64,000 bases of DNA from Hypomyces perniciosus (GCA_008477525.1 SPDT01000006.1:3375501-3439500); one strand, 5' to 3'. Positions 13,271-24,310 are shown, counted from the stretch's first letter. Made by a program: numbers and translations. The notes: a model not told the origin generated them from the sequence alone.

Positions 13271-14419
13271 ATGGCGAATTTCGGAGACCAAGCCTCCGAG
13301 GGCGACGACGTACAGTCGCGGATCGAGCAAGCTGTTCTACCTTTACAGGAACAAATAGCTGCACTGATGAGAAAGCTGGACTCCATAGCACCAGCGACTC
13401 AGGGGCTAGATAGCCAGGAAGACGAGATGTCATTCCTTCCGCAACCTGAGCAAGAACCCGCGCAGGCCGCAACCATGAAGCCTGCATCGACCTCTACGAT
13501 AGAGTTTACACAAGCTCCCAGGGTCAAGAGGAAGCCACTCCCCAACCCATCTAAATTCTCGGGAAAGCGAAGGGAGTACGCCGCATGGGCGCAAGATATG
13601 CGCGAAAAGCTCGAACTCGACAAAGAGTTCTATAACAGCAACAGAGAACGGTGGTACCTTATTAACTCCTGCTTAGACGCTACACCTAAGCAGGTAGTCG
13701 CTACCTTCTATGCGTCAGGAGGAACCAACAGGAACTACGACCCAGCGGAATTTATGCGATACCTGGACCGTACCTACAAGGATCAAGGACTCCGGAACCG
13801 AGCTGCGCAAGAGCTGCGCACTCTCAAGCAAGGAGATAAGACTTCGCTCTCATCTTTCCTTCCCCGCTTCGAACAGAAGCTCTCTGAGGCAGGCGGCGAC
13901 GACTGGGCTGACCAAGCCAAGATCATCTTCCTCGAGGGAGCGTTATCTCCAGAACTACGATTCCGCTTAGCAACGGTGGACCTGCCGCTTACCTATAGCG
14001 AATGGCTTGCTAAGGTCCAGGATATCGCTAGCCGCGTCGAACGATTAGATCCAGACCGACGGAACGCGGGAGCCGCCTCGATAGGCCACTCCCGGCAGAA
14101 AAAACATAATAAGCCCCAACCACATCGCACTTCGAAGGACTATACACGAGCAGTCGACGAGGAGGGCGATACCCGGATGGGGGGCGTGAACCGCATGAAG
14201 AACCAGCGCCGACGCAGCTCCTTACCGAGCGAGGCAGACACTGCCCGGGAGGCCACATGTTACCGTTGCGGGAAGGAGGGACATATTGCCCGGTTTTGCA
14301 AGAAAGGCCACAGAGCCCGGGCGCATCAGGTCCAGATCGCCGACCGCGAGTCTGATGATAACAACCAGCATACCAACGGCGAGGAAAACAGTAACTCTAG
14401 CGACGAGTCAAAAGATTAG
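13271..14419 (+). CDS. gag: Gag polyprotein of the intact element
   Basis: 382 aa. The structural protein of the virus-like particle that packages element RNA. The N-terminal third is acidic and Pro/Gln-rich. The central region (about residues 90-250) is the retrotransposon gag fold, with a FSGKRREYAAW-like start and a DRTYKDQ..R-type segment. A CCHC zinc knuckle, C-x2-C-x4-H-x4-C, lies at residues 330-343 and binds RNA. The start is the first ATG after the leader (60 nt after the LTR). It ends at a TAG (14417-14419). The pol frame lies in -1 relative to gag and is open from 14401, so the two overlap by 19 nt. A hairpin directly after the stop suggests pol is made by -1 frameshifting. The frame is entirely undamaged. 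Confidence 0.96.
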   Translation: MANFGDQASEGDDVQSRIEQAVLPLQEQIAALMRKLDSIAPATQGLDSQEDEMSFLPQPEQEPAQAATMKPASTSTIEFTQAPRVKRKPLPNPSKFSGKRREYAAWAQDMREKLELDKEFYNSNRERWYLINSCLDATPKQVVATFYASGGTNRNYDPAEFMRYLDRTYKDQGLRNRAAQELRTLKQGDKTSLSSFLPRFEQKLSEAGGDDWADQAKIIFLEGALSPELRFRLATVDLPLTYSEWLAKVQDIASRVERLDPDRRNAGAASIGHSRQKKHNKPQPHRTSKDYTRAVDEEGDTRMGGVNRMKNQRRRSSLPSEADTAREATCYRCGKEGHIARFCKKGHRARAHQVQIADRESDDNNQHTNGEENSNSSDESKD

Positions 14420-17400
14420 CTCCAACGCAAAGTCGGGCGTTGGAGCCCACAAAGGAAGAACTGAAGGGATGGAAGGAGTTCAAGGAGCGAATGACCGGCG
14501 AATCAGCAACGTTACAAGCCAGAATAGAGAATATACCTATTACAGCACTATTCGATACTGGCTGTGACCTTTATGCTGTTATAAACTCCTCCCTTGCCCG
14601 GAAGTTACACCTCCCGCAGATCAAGATCACTAAAAGGAAGATTGGGACGTTTACCGAGATCCACGAGAAGGTAGAAACCAGCCGTGTCGCTGTTATTTAC
14701 CTGGATCTATGCGGCTATATTGAACGTCAATACGCCTATATAGTGGATAAACTAGATCATGACCTAATCCTCGGTAAGCCTTGGGCTGAGGCTAACCAGG
14801 TAGTATATAATGCAGCCAAGAAGGAAGTTAGCCACGGAAAAGCCGGCCTACAGCTACGATTCGCAGATGAGGAGGAGCCCGGGAATATTAAGGCCATACG
14901 AAGAGCCCGGCTTATACCAGCCTCGATATTGCAAGCAGAATACCGCCGCACTAAAAGGAACAGCGAAAAGGAAGCGTACTTCCTCCGAGCTATCAGCTTA
15001 TCCGACATTGAAAAAGCACTCCAGCCTGAGAAACCTATAGATCCCCGGGAATATATCCCCCCCGAACTATACAAAGAGTTCTGTTCGCTATTCTCTATAA
15101 AAGAAGCTACTAAGCTTCCACCACGCCGCCCCGGAGTCGATTTGCAGATTCCCCTGAAAGCCGATGAACACGGCAAAGAACCGGAACTCCCTTGGGGCCC
15201 CCTTTACAGCATGTCACGCGAGGAACTATTAGTGTTACGGAAGACCCTCCTCGACTTACTCGATAAGGGATTCATTCGAGCTAGCAGCTCAGCCGCCGCA
15301 GCCCCTGTCCTCTTTGTTCGGAAACCTGGAGGAGGAATTCGCTTCTGCGTAGACTACCGCGCCTTAAACGCAATAACGCAGCGAGATCGCTACCCCCTCC
15401 CCCTTTTTTCTGAAACCCTTAACAGCTTAACGAAAGCGAAGTGGTTCACGAAGCTAGATATAGTAGCTGCGTTCCATAAAATCAGGGTCGCGAAAGGAGA
15501 AGAACACAAGACTGCATTCCGTACACGCTATGGCCTATATGAGTGGCGGGTAGTTCCATTCGGACTTACCGGCGCACCAGCAGCGTTCCAACGGTATATC
15601 AACCAGGTACTACGCCCCTTTTTGGACGACTTCGCGTCCGCATACCTCGACGATATCCTGATCTATACCGACGGGTCACGAAAGGACCATATGAAGAAGG
15701 TCCGGCGAGTTTTACGCGCCCTCGCTGATGCTGGGCTACACCTAGATCCTAGGAAGTGCGCGTTCGCACAGAAAGAGATTAAATACCTTGGGTTTATTAT
15801 ACATGCCGGCAAGGGAATTGCCTGCGACCCCGAAAAGCAGCGAGCTATTAGCGAGTGGCAGGCACCTACGACAGTAACAGGAGTCCGAAGCTTCCTTGGC
15901 TTTGCCAATTACTACCGGATATTCATCCCCGGGTTCTCTCGGATAGCCCACCCGCTTGTGAGGCTGACCAAGAAAGGGACCCCCTTCCAGTGGAAAGGTA
16001 TGGAAGAAGCAGCCTTCCAGGAGCTTAAACGCCTCTTCATCGAAGCCCCTATACTACAAGCTTGGGATCCTACAAAACGCACCTTTGTCGAAGCAGACTG
16101 TTCAGGATACGCTCTAGGAGGAGTCCTCCTGCAAGAGAACAAGAAGGGAGAACGTCACGCTATAGCTTACCACTCACAGAAGCTAAGCCCCGCCGAATAC
16201 AACTATCCCATCCACGACAAGGAAATGCTGGCAGTAATTCGCTGTCTAGAAGAGTGGAGAGCAGAGCTACGTAGCTGCGACCCCTTTACAGTCATTTCAG
16301 ACCATAAGAACTTGCAGTTCTTCATGACGCGCAGGAAACTCTCTGAACGACAGACGCGCTGGGCAGAGTTCCTTTCCCAGTTCGATTTTACAATCCAATA
16401 TAGGCCAGGCAGCGAGGCAGCCGCTCCCGACGCGTTAAGCCGCAGGGAACAAGACCTTCCACTCAATGAAGGCGACGAGCGCGAACTAAGCCGCTATATA
16501 CAACTTATCCCAGCCGCACCAGCGATACGGAGATTCGAGGACAGCGATACTGATCTCCCCTTAATGCGCGTATTCGACGGAAACGAGGAACTACAGGACC
16601 TGTGGAACCTGACGATTCAGAAGGACCCGGTATATCGACGGGTATACGCTGCAGTTAGGAAGGAAGAGCGCTCCCTCCCCGCAGACCTCCAACTTAAGGT
16701 ACAGATATCGGAATGTACAATCGACGAGGAACAGAGATTAACGTTCCGAGACCGTATCTGGGTACCGGCTACAACCGAAGAAGAAGGCGAAACGCTGCGC
16801 ACTCGCATTGTGCAAGCAGAACACGACGCCGCAGTCTCGGGCCACCCAGGTCGTGACGGAACCCTAGCTATTATTTCCCGCAGGTTTTTTTGGCCAGGAA
16901 TTAGCAGTACAGTCCGACAATTCCTCCGCAACTGCAGTATATGCGGAAGAGGAAAGGTATGGAGAAGCTATAAGCGAGGACTCCTCAAACCACTACCTAT
17001 TCCCCAGCGCATCCGCAGCGACCTAGCTATGGACTTCATAGTCGACCTACCACCCACAGGACCAACACAGGCACGATACCTTTGGGTTATTATCGACCGG
17101 CTTACTAAGAATATTACCCTCGAGGTAATGGAGAGTATGGAGGCAGAAGCATGTGCAAAGAGGTTCCTCCAATGCCACTATCGGTTCCACGGGATGCCCC
17201 GGTCTATAGTCAGCGACCGAGGATCTAATTGGACCAGCCGCTTCTGGAGAGCTTTCTGTAAACTAGCAGGAACCCAGCAACGCCTAAGCACGGCGTATCA
17301 CCCACAGACTGACGGCGGACCAGAGAGGAGCAACCAAGAGATCCAAGCATACCTTAGAGCATATATAGACTACTCCCAGAGCGATTGGGGAGACCTCCTC

Positions 17401-18165
17401 CCGGCAGCGCAACTAGCTTTAAATAACCGCGAACACACGGCTATCCAAATGAGCCCCTTTTTCCTTGAGCACGGCTACCATGTGGAACCCCTCCAGCTAT
17501 ATACGAAAGAAAACGAAGCTATTGGATTAAAGGACCCGGAGGAGAAGGCCGCAAAAGAAATAGTTGAGAGACTAGAAGGAGTAACCGCCTTTGCCCAAGC
17601 AGCACTTGCCGCTACGCAACAACGCTACGAGGACTCCGCGAACCAGCGGCGAGGCCCCTCTGAGAGATATGAGGTGGGAGATAAAGTCTGGCTACACCTC
17701 GGCAACTACAATACTCCCCGGCCTTCCAAGAAGCTTGATGCCCTACATCATAAGTATACAGTAACAAAGGTCATTAGCCCTCATGTAGTGGAACTGGGCG
17801 TACCAACTGGTATATACCCGCGATTTCACGTTGACCTGCTAAGAAGAGCGGCCGATGACCCCCTTCCGGGCCAGATTTCAGACGACCCCCAACCACCACC
17901 GATACGAGTGGATGGCGAGGATGAATGGGAAGTTGAAGAGGTCCTCTGCGCGAGGACTAAGCGGCGAGGTCGCGGCTCTTTCCGCGAAGCATTAATACAG
18001 TGGAAAGGATATATAGAGCCAACCTGGGAACCGATACACGTACTTGAAGACACAGCAGCCCTCGACGACTATATATCTAAATATGGCCCAATCGAATCTA
18101 ACGACGGGCCACTTAACAGCTATGCGCCAGCGAAGCAACGGCGCCCAAGGAGAGAGCCACCGTAA
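14401..18165 (+). CDS. pol: Pol polyprotein: protease, RT, RNase H, integrase, chromodomain
   Basis: About 1254 codons, open from 14401 and read by -1 frameshift from gag. Numbering from 14440, the aspartic protease has a DTG near residue 39. Reverse transcriptase spans about 275-460 with the catalytic YLDD at about 401. RNase H spans about 545-670. Integrase has an HHCC zinc finger at about 790-835 and the D,D,E core at about 865, 924 and 960. A chromodomain lies at about 1164-1213 (EVEEVL start, WKGY, TWEP), which places it among the chromoviruses. No ATG is needed, since no suitable one lies near the start. The stop TAA (18163-18165) directly precedes the polypurine tract. There are no stops or frameshifts, in contrast to the two RIP-degraded relatives around it. 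Confidence 0.96.
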   Translation, partial: RRVKRLAPTQSRALEPTKEELKGWKEFKERMTGESATLQARIENIPITALFDTGCDLYAVINSSLARKLHLPQIKITKRKIGTFTEIHEKVETSRVAVIYLDLCGYIERQYAYIVDKLDHDLILGKPWAEANQVVYNAAKKEVSHGKAGLQLRFADEEEPGNIKAIRRARLIPASILQAEYRRTKRNSEKEAYFLRAISLSDIEKALQPEKPIDPREYIPPELYKEFCSLFSIKEATKLPPRRPGVDLQIPLKADEHGKEPELPWGPLYSMSREELLVLRKTLLDLLDKGFIRASSSAAAAPVLFVRKPGGGIRFCVDYRALNAITQRDRYPLPLFSETLNSLTKAKWFTKLDIVAAFHKIRVAKGEEHKTAFRTRYGLYEWRVVPFGLTGAPAAFQRYINQVLRPFLDDFASAYLDDILIYTDGSRKDHMKKVRRVLRALADAGLHLDPRKCAFAQKEIKYLGFIIHAGKGIACDPEKQRAISEWQAPTTVTGVRSFLGFANYYRIFIPGFSRIAHPLVRLTKKGTPFQWKGMEEAAFQELKRLFIEAPILQAWDPTKRTFVEADCSGYALGGVLLQENKKGERHAIAYHSQKLSPAEYNYPIHDKEMLAVIRCLEEWRAELRSCDPFTVISDHKNLQFFMTRRKLSERQTRWAEFLSQFDFTIQYRPGSEAAAPDALSRREQDLPLNEGDERELSRYIQLIPAAPAIRRFEDSDTDLPLMRVFDGNEELQDLWNLTIQKDPVYRRVYAAVRKEERSLPADLQLKVQISECTIDEEQRLTFRDRIWVPATTEEEGETLRTRIVQAEHDAAVSGHPGRDGTLAIISRRFFWPGISSTVRQFLRNCSICGRGKVWRSYKRGLLKPLPIPQRIRSDLAMDFIVDLPPTGPTQARYLWVIIDRLTKNITLEVMESMEAEACAKRFLQCHYRFHGMPRSIVSDRGSNWTSRFWRAFCKLAGTQQRLSTAYHPQTDGGPERSNQEIQAYLRAYIDYSQSDWGDLLPAAQLALNNREHTAIQMSPFFLEHGYHVEPLQLYTKENEAIGLKDPEEKAAKEIVERLEGVTAFAQAALAATQQRYEDSANQRRGPSERYEVGDKVWLHLGNYNTPRPSKKLDALHHKYTVTKVISPHVVELGVPTGIYPRFHVDLLRRAADDPLPGQISDDPQPPPIRVDGEDEWEVEEVLCARTKRRGRGSFREALIQWKGYIEPTWEPIHVLEDTAALDDYISKYGPIESNDGPLNSYAPAKQRRPRREPP
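14408..14445 (+). promoter_or_regulatory. Candidate -1 frameshift signal between gag and pol
   Basis: The gag frame reads TCA AAA GAT TAG. A one-base backward slip on the AAAA run (14410-14413) places AAA on AAA and enters the pol frame, which is open from 14401. Six nucleotides after the run a perfect 9-bp inverted repeat begins: CTCCAACGC (14420-14428), an 8-nt loop, and GCGTTGGAG (14437-14445). Slip site, short spacer and stem match the usual layout of a -1 frameshift stimulator. The slip site is not a canonical X XXY YYZ heptamer, so efficiency is uncertain; reinitiation is the alternative. Confidence 0.65.
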
Positions 18166-18175
18166 GAAGGGGGGG
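18166..18175 (+). promoter_or_regulatory. Polypurine tract
   Basis: GAAGGGGGGG is followed by TAA and then the 3' LTR at 18179. It primes plus-strand DNA synthesis. The three bases between tract and LTR would be trimmed by integrase. Confidence 0.85.
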
Positions 18176-18178
18176 TAA

Positions 18179-18404
18179 TGTCACAGGCTAGGCCATGTCT
18201 CCCGGAATCACGACTACGCCGAATCCGGAAATACGACCAATACTAGACCGCTTACCTAATTAGGAAACCACCTCGGCCACAACCCTATACGCACAACTAT
18301 ATAACGCATACATAGCTAGTATAGAGCTTCCTTCCTTCAGCTATAGATAGACAATACAGAGGTGCCCTAACTGCGTGCTTTCCAGTTAGGCTACACCCGT
18401 TACA
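18179..18404 (+). repeat. 3' LTR of the intact element
   Basis: 226 bp, read as identical to the 5' LTR at 12985-13210, and followed by the AATAG target duplication (18405-18409). Confidence 0.97.
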
Positions 18405-19461
18405 AATAGTAATATATAGCCTTCTAGGCAGTATCTGCCTTACTTACTAAAAAGCTGCGTTAATGCTAGTTCTTTATATAGTTTATGCCCTTTATCTAGG
18501 TATTGCCCTCTTTATTAACTGCTTATATATAGTCTTTTAAAGTGCAATATAGTTAAAGCTTATTATATTTTTTCTATTAAAAGTAGCCTATTAAGGCAGC
18601 TCCTGTATTTTATTAGTCTAGATTTAATTGTTTAATACAGCTAGCAATATCCTAAACTTTAATAAGCTATTTGCTATAGGTAAACAGTAGGTCTACTATT
18701 ACTAAGCGGAATTATAGTTTTAAAGATAATACTCCTTTAAGGAAAATAATTTTAATTTAGTTAGCTTAGTTATTATTGCCTGCGTTAAAAAGCTTTTATT
18801 TAAAGTAAGGAAAGAAAAATAAAAGTAAAGTTTTATCTCTTTATTTAAAAGTATATAGCTTTTATATAATTTAATTCTAAAGTCTTTAATCTTTATAGGT
18901 ATAGTCTAGGTATTATATAAATTCTGCTAAATTATAGTTTTTATTAGTTTCTTTTAATATATAAAAGGTAGCGATTATTTATTTAAATATAGCGTTTAAG
19001 CAGGAGTTAATAAAGTATTACTGTTTTCTATTACTATTATAGAACTTTTTATTAAATTTAAGCTTTTCGCGTATATTTTACGCCTATATAGTATACTCCT
19101 TTTACTTTTTTAAGAATTTAAATAGGTTAAAAAGTAGCTTCCTTTTAACCTTAAAAGCTTATATAAACTTTATTATAAAGGTTAATATAGGCTTTATAGT
19201 TGCGGCCTATATAGGTTTTTACTTAGGTTATAAAAGGAATAATATCTTGTTTTCCTGGCTATTTAGCCTTTAAGTCGCTAATGCTATAAAGTCTAGCTTT
19301 TTTATTAATGCAGTTATTTATTTCTGTAAAGGTAAAATAGCTTACTTGATCCGCGATTATATATTATCGCCTTTAGAGGCTTGGTCTCTGAAATTTGCTA
19401 TTTTCCTTTTGCAGTAAAAGTTCTGTTATTTACTGGCTAGGTAGTAGTTAAGCTATAGATA

Positions 19462-19687
19462 TATAATAGGTATAGCTTAACTGGAAAGTATACAGTTAAG
19501 GCACTTTTATATTGTCTATCTATAGCTAAAGGAAAGAAGCTCTATACTAGCTATATATGCGTTATATAGTTATATATATAGGGTTATGGCTAAGGTGGTT
19601 TCCTAATTAGGTAAGCGGTCTAGTATTGGTTGTATTTCCGGATTTAGTGTAGTTGTAATTCCGGGAGATATAGCCTAGCCTATAATA
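19462..19687 (-). repeat. 5' LTR of the oldest gypsy copy
   Basis: 226 bp, again directly after the reverse complement of the primer-binding site (19451-19461). Homology to the family stops at 19687, which marks the outer end of the nested elements. Confidence 0.9.
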
Positions 19688-22600
19688 TTAGGTTATTATA
19701 AACTATCTTAACTACTATTACTTTATAAATAAATAAAAGCTTTTATATTAATAAATAAAGGCTTTAAATAAACTAGCTTTATTTAATTTTTATATTAAAT
19801 ATAGGCTAGGGAAGTTTAACTTTACTAATACTTTATTTTAATACTTTAATTTTTATAATTTTATTAAAATTAAAGAATTACAGTAAAGCTATATATTAAT
19901 AATTTTATAGTATTTTTATAATATAAAAGCCAATAGCCTATATAAACTAAAAGGATTTATAGTAGTATATTATAGTAATTAAGAATATATAAAGTTATTT
20001 ATAAATAAAAGTATTGCTTTAATATTACTTTAAGGTAAAAGATAAGGATTAAATACTATTTAATAAATAGCCTATTTATAGAATATAGTAGCTAAAGTTA
20101 TAATTACTAGTTTATAGGTTATATAGTAAACTACTATAAATTTACTGCTAAAACTATAAAAGTCTTTATATTTAGCTATCCTATAAGCTTAATAAAAAGA
20201 TTACTTTATTTAGTAAAAGGTTTAAAGCTAACAAGTAGTTAATATATTTTATAGTAATAATTAGGTTATTAATAATAATTAACTTGTTTACTATTAAAGT
20301 AGAGTCTATATACTAATAGGTCTTTATACTAAGATTTCAATATTACTTTATAATAATTTAACTATTAAATATTAAAGAGTTAATTATACTTTAAAATACA
20401 TTATATTAACCTATTATTAATAAAGTATAAAATAAGATATTAAACGCTATATATCTATATATTATATTTACTAAATAATAATGGCAAGAACTTATTAACC
20501 TTATAGTAAACTTGCTTTATTATTAATACTAGAAAGACTTTTTAAAGAAATTTCTATAGATTGAATTATAGATTTACTGGAAATTTTATACTATAAAGGC
20601 AAATATTTATATAATACAATTCTTATTATTATTAATTAATATATAAAATATACCCTGTATATATCTATTATAGTATATATTATAAGCAGTAAAGTCGCTA
20701 ACCTTTTTATAAAATATATTTATTTAATCTTTAAAATACTATAAAGAATTATCTTTAATAAAGATTAATTATTTAAATCTAGATTTTAGCGATGTTTCTA
20801 TTATTTATGTATTTATAAATAGCGACTTAATACTACTTTTTACTTATAGACTAATAATTTAACTAAATAGTAGAATTAAGCTTTAAAGTATTATTTATAT
20901 TCTTTTTATAGTATATAATAAAATAATTAACTATAAAAATTATTTTTTATTTAATTTATATATAATAATATTAAATATTCTATAACTAGCTATTTATTAG
21001 TTTTTTTACTACTTAGCTATAAGCTTAATACTTTAAGTTATAATAAATTAACTTATTATAAATATTATACTAATACTATTATAAAGGTAAAAAAGCTTTA
21101 AGCTACCTGTAAAATAATTAAATAAACTTTATAATAAAGCTAAAAAGAATATAAAAAGTAATATAATATTTACTGATTTAAAAAGAAATTTACTATTAGC
21201 GATTAAGTATTATTTTTTATAAAATATTTAAAACTTTAATAACCTAGTAAAAAACTCGCTAAAAAGTATATTAATTTTTACTAGATTAAATGCTAAATTA
21301 AAATAAATAGACAAGTATACTAGCTTTATTTTTTATTTTCTATTAAAATTTATAATATTATTAACATTATAAATCTTAAACTATATTATAACTATAAGGG
21401 AGAACCTTTTAAGCTAATAGATTACCGTTTTAGCGTTAAAAAGATATTTAAAGTTAAGAAAATTATTAATTATAAATGTAAAGGGATATAATATTTATAT
21501 TTAATTAAATAGAAAAACTACTTAAAGATTAATAATATTGAATAAAAGAAAAGTAATTTTATTAATATTAAATTAATTTAAAAGTATAAGCAGTAATTTA
21601 CTAGTAAATAACTAGCTATTACTATTAAATATTATAAAGTTAAAGGGAGTAAAGTACTATATAGTTTTAATTAATTAATTAAAAATAGAAAATAAACTTA
21701 TAATAGTATATATTTTATAGTAAATAAACAGTAATATTATTATTAAATAATAGCTAATTCTCTTTATTTTTAAATAGTATTTTATTGCAAGTTTTTATAA
21801 TAATAGAATATATTTAAAGAAATATAGGAATTTTAATATATTAATATATTATATGATAATCAACTAAAAACTGCCTATTATAAATGAAGAAATATATATT
21901 AGAATAAAAGTATATATAATAGCAGTAATAGTAGCGAGAGAGTTTATTTAATTAAAAGTAATTTAAAGGTTTAAATGCTTTAAGTTTCAACGGCAATACT
22001 ACTTATTTACTATAGACTCTTTTTCTTTTTACTCTTTAATTAAGCTTAACTTTTATTATATTAATATAAAGTTCTTTTTATATTACACTTATAGTAGTGC
22101 TATTATAGATTAATTATTTATTAGCTATTACTATATAATAAAAAATTAATATTAAAGTATTTGCTTTATTAATAAAAGACTTTTATGAATATTAAATTAA
22201 TATTTTAATAATATTAATAAGTTAATAGGCAATTAAATTATATAATTTATTATTTCAAAAATAATAAAAATATTTGTAAAAGCAGTTAATATAATATAAG
22301 TTAATATAAAAAGTTTCACTTTTTAATTATATAAAATTTATATTTATTATTATAGTATTAAGGTAATTCTTTTTTTAATTTTGCATTTTATTTAATTAAA
22401 AGGTTAAAATAATAATAGTATAGGGCAAAGCGTTTATAGTAAATTAACAGTAGCTAATAGTTATATCTATACTAGAATATTCATTAAATTAAATTATTAG
22501 CAGCTTTATAGTATTTTACTGGTAAAGGTATAGTAATTTTAAAAAGAGGGTGTTTTAATAGAGATATAATTAAAATAGTATTAGCTGTAAGTAAAGATAA

Positions 22601-23700
22601 GCTTGCTATATTAAAGTTTTTAAATACTGTAAAAGTACTATTATTTTTTAAAACTAGGCTATAAATATATTAAATAGGAAATTATAATAAAGAATTAGCT
22701 ATAAAAGACTTATAAAGCAGTAATATCTATTATAAAAGGAAAAAGAGAATTTATAGTAGTAAGCTAAATTAAAAGAAAAGAATTGCTATTATATAATAAA
22801 TTAACTAATAATAAAAAGTAAAAGGAAAGAATATTTATAGAGAAAACAGCTATATAAAAGGAAAAGGAAAAGGTAAAAAAGAGAGAGATAAAGAAAAAGA
22901 AAAGAAAAAAAAAGAAAAGTAAGTAAGAATTAAAGTTATAAATAAAAAGAAAAGTAAAGTAAAAATATATATAATACATTTATATATAGTAATAAATTAA
23001 AAAAAAATAAAGTAAATTACTTATATATTAACAGTAAAGGGTTAATTTATTATATAAGATTTCCCTACTACCCTTTAAGTTTAATTATATAAAAGTATAC
23101 TTTTAAATTATAAAGTTAGAAACTTTTTAAGTTATTAAATATATATTAAAGTATTTAAGTCTAGGTATTAAAAAAGTATCTATATAGGAAATAGTTACTG
23201 TTTAGTATAGTAATAAGGTATTAAAAGCTGGAAAAAAGCTGGTTAGATATAGGGTTTTTGCTGGCATTAAGGTTAATACTATAAAAGGGGGGGCAGCCTA
23301 TTAAGAGACTAAAAGCTTTAAGGCTTTTATAATATTATATAGGCCGGAATATATATATAAAAGTAACTGTAGTCCCTGAAAATATAGAACTTTAAAGACT
23401 AGTAAGCTACTGCTGCTATACTTAACTATTAATTCCAGCTTATTACCTGCTTATTAGCACCTATTCCTCCTCTAAGTAATTGCTCTTTAATCTCCTTTAC
23501 TCTTCCCTAAGGTCGCAGCCCCCTCGCCTAATCTATCTGCCTTAAAGAGGGTCTCTGACAGTAATTCTTTTATACTTTTTTTTAAATAAATAAAGTATAT
23601 TAAAGTTTTATTTATATTATTTTATAAATAGTATAATCTTTAGTTCTGTTAAGGGTACCTTTAAATTTAGTTTATTATTATTATAGCTATTAAGGAATAT
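19688..23700. other. TA-rich RIP-degraded DNA, element type not resolved
   Basis: Heavily TA-rich with no convincing frame. A faint chromodomain-like reading on the plus strand at about 21435-21580 and a purine run AAAAGGGGGGG at about 23284-23293 suggest one or more further LTR-element remains. From about 23300 the base composition rises and the sequence may hold an LTR-like part up to about 23560. A purine-rich low-complexity stretch lies at about 22800-22930. I see no host gene here. Confidence 0.55.
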
Positions 23701-23704
23701 ATTT

Positions 23705-24310
23705 TATTCTGCGGTAGCCTGGGCAGTAGTTTCTTGTCGATCCGTTCACTGACCGGATGGCTTTAGTCTAGTCTGGCGAACCTTACCGCCGCTCTGAGTC
23801 TGGCTTGCGCTAGAGCTACTCTTGCGGGAGGTATACTGGATTCTCTGTATAGGACTGGGATGTGGGTAGTCTTCCAGACTGGGAGGACCGCTTAGGCAGC
23901 GGTCTTAAGGGCCTTGGCTATCCTGCCGACTAGGTTTTCGACTCCTGTATTTACTTGCCTGTTGGGGTTGCTGCTGGACTGTCTCTCGTGTCCGGGCCAC
24001 TATGCCTCCGCGCCGTACAGCGCTATCGGGAGGACGCACGCCTTGGCTGCAATGGCTACTGACTCGGGAGGAGATCCTTTCTGAGTTTTGTTCAGCGACC
24101 TCAGGAAGTTGGCTACCTTAAGTGCCTTCCCCGAGAGGGTCTCTACATGCTTTTTGAAAGTCAGTCGTGAGTCCAGGTAAACCCCTAGCCATTTTATACT
24201 CGGGCTGGGCCTGATCTCTTCGCCAGCGAAGGTCACGCTTTCTTCATGTGTCTGCCCTCTGGTGTGGTAGAAGTGAACAAGCTCCGCCTTGTCAGGCGAA
24301 ACCCCTGTGT
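23705..24310 (-). pseudogene. Truncated LINE reverse-transcriptase fragment
   Basis: Read on the minus strand, the piece gives the 3' part of a non-LTR retrotransposon reverse transcriptase. It has a SPDKAELVHF-type block, an IKWLGVYLDSRLTF block and an ALYGAEAWW-type block in which one Trp codon is now TAG (near 23997-23999), followed by a region with an RESSIPPARVAL-like segment and two more in-frame stops. These blocks are characteristic of Tad/I-type fungal LINEs. No endonuclease or 5' part is present, so it is 5' truncated or cut by the neighbouring NRPS remnant. The TGG to TAG change is compatible with RIP. Confidence 0.75.

Larger units (their letters stand above)
12985..18404 (+). mobile_element. 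Intact Ty3/gypsy chromovirus retrotransposon
   Basis: A 5420-bp GC-balanced element inserted in TA-rich remains of its own family. It has 226-bp LTRs that I read as identical, a 5-bp AATAG target duplication (12980-12984 and 18405-18409), open gag and pol, a primer-binding site, a polypurine tract and an integrase chromodomain. The homologous empty site survives in the second copy at about 11505-11530, where the sequences on either side of the insertion are continuous. Identical LTRs and the absence of RIP damage indicate a recent insertion that has not passed through effective RIP. All parts needed for autonomous transposition appear to be present. Chromodomain integrases are known to favour heterochromatin, which fits its target. 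Confidence 0.97.
3766..19687 (-). mobile_element. Oldest RIP-degraded gypsy copy, split by two later insertions
   Basis: Minus-strand element of the same family as the intact one at 12985-18404. Its pieces are 3766-7373, 12798-12984 and 18410-19687. With one copy of each 5-bp target duplication the pieces sum to 5073 bp. Adding the missing 226-bp 3' LTR and about 120 bp of adjacent internal sequence gives 5419 bp, the length of the other copies. The 5' LTR (reverse complement) is intact in extent at 19462-19687. Sequence is saturated with TpA and no coding frame remains. The 3' end is missing at the junction with the left element, which may have inserted there; the lost 346 bp would then lie upstream of the window. 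The expected outer target duplication is TTAGG at 19688-19692. Confidence 0.85.

Noticed and set aside
13221..13487. Antisense open stretch over the gag start
   Set aside because: Shadow of gag; no codon bias or homology of its own.
22764..22979. Open stretch rich in Phe, Leu and Ile on the minus strand
   Set aside because: Reverse of a purine-rich low-complexity run; composition alone explains it.
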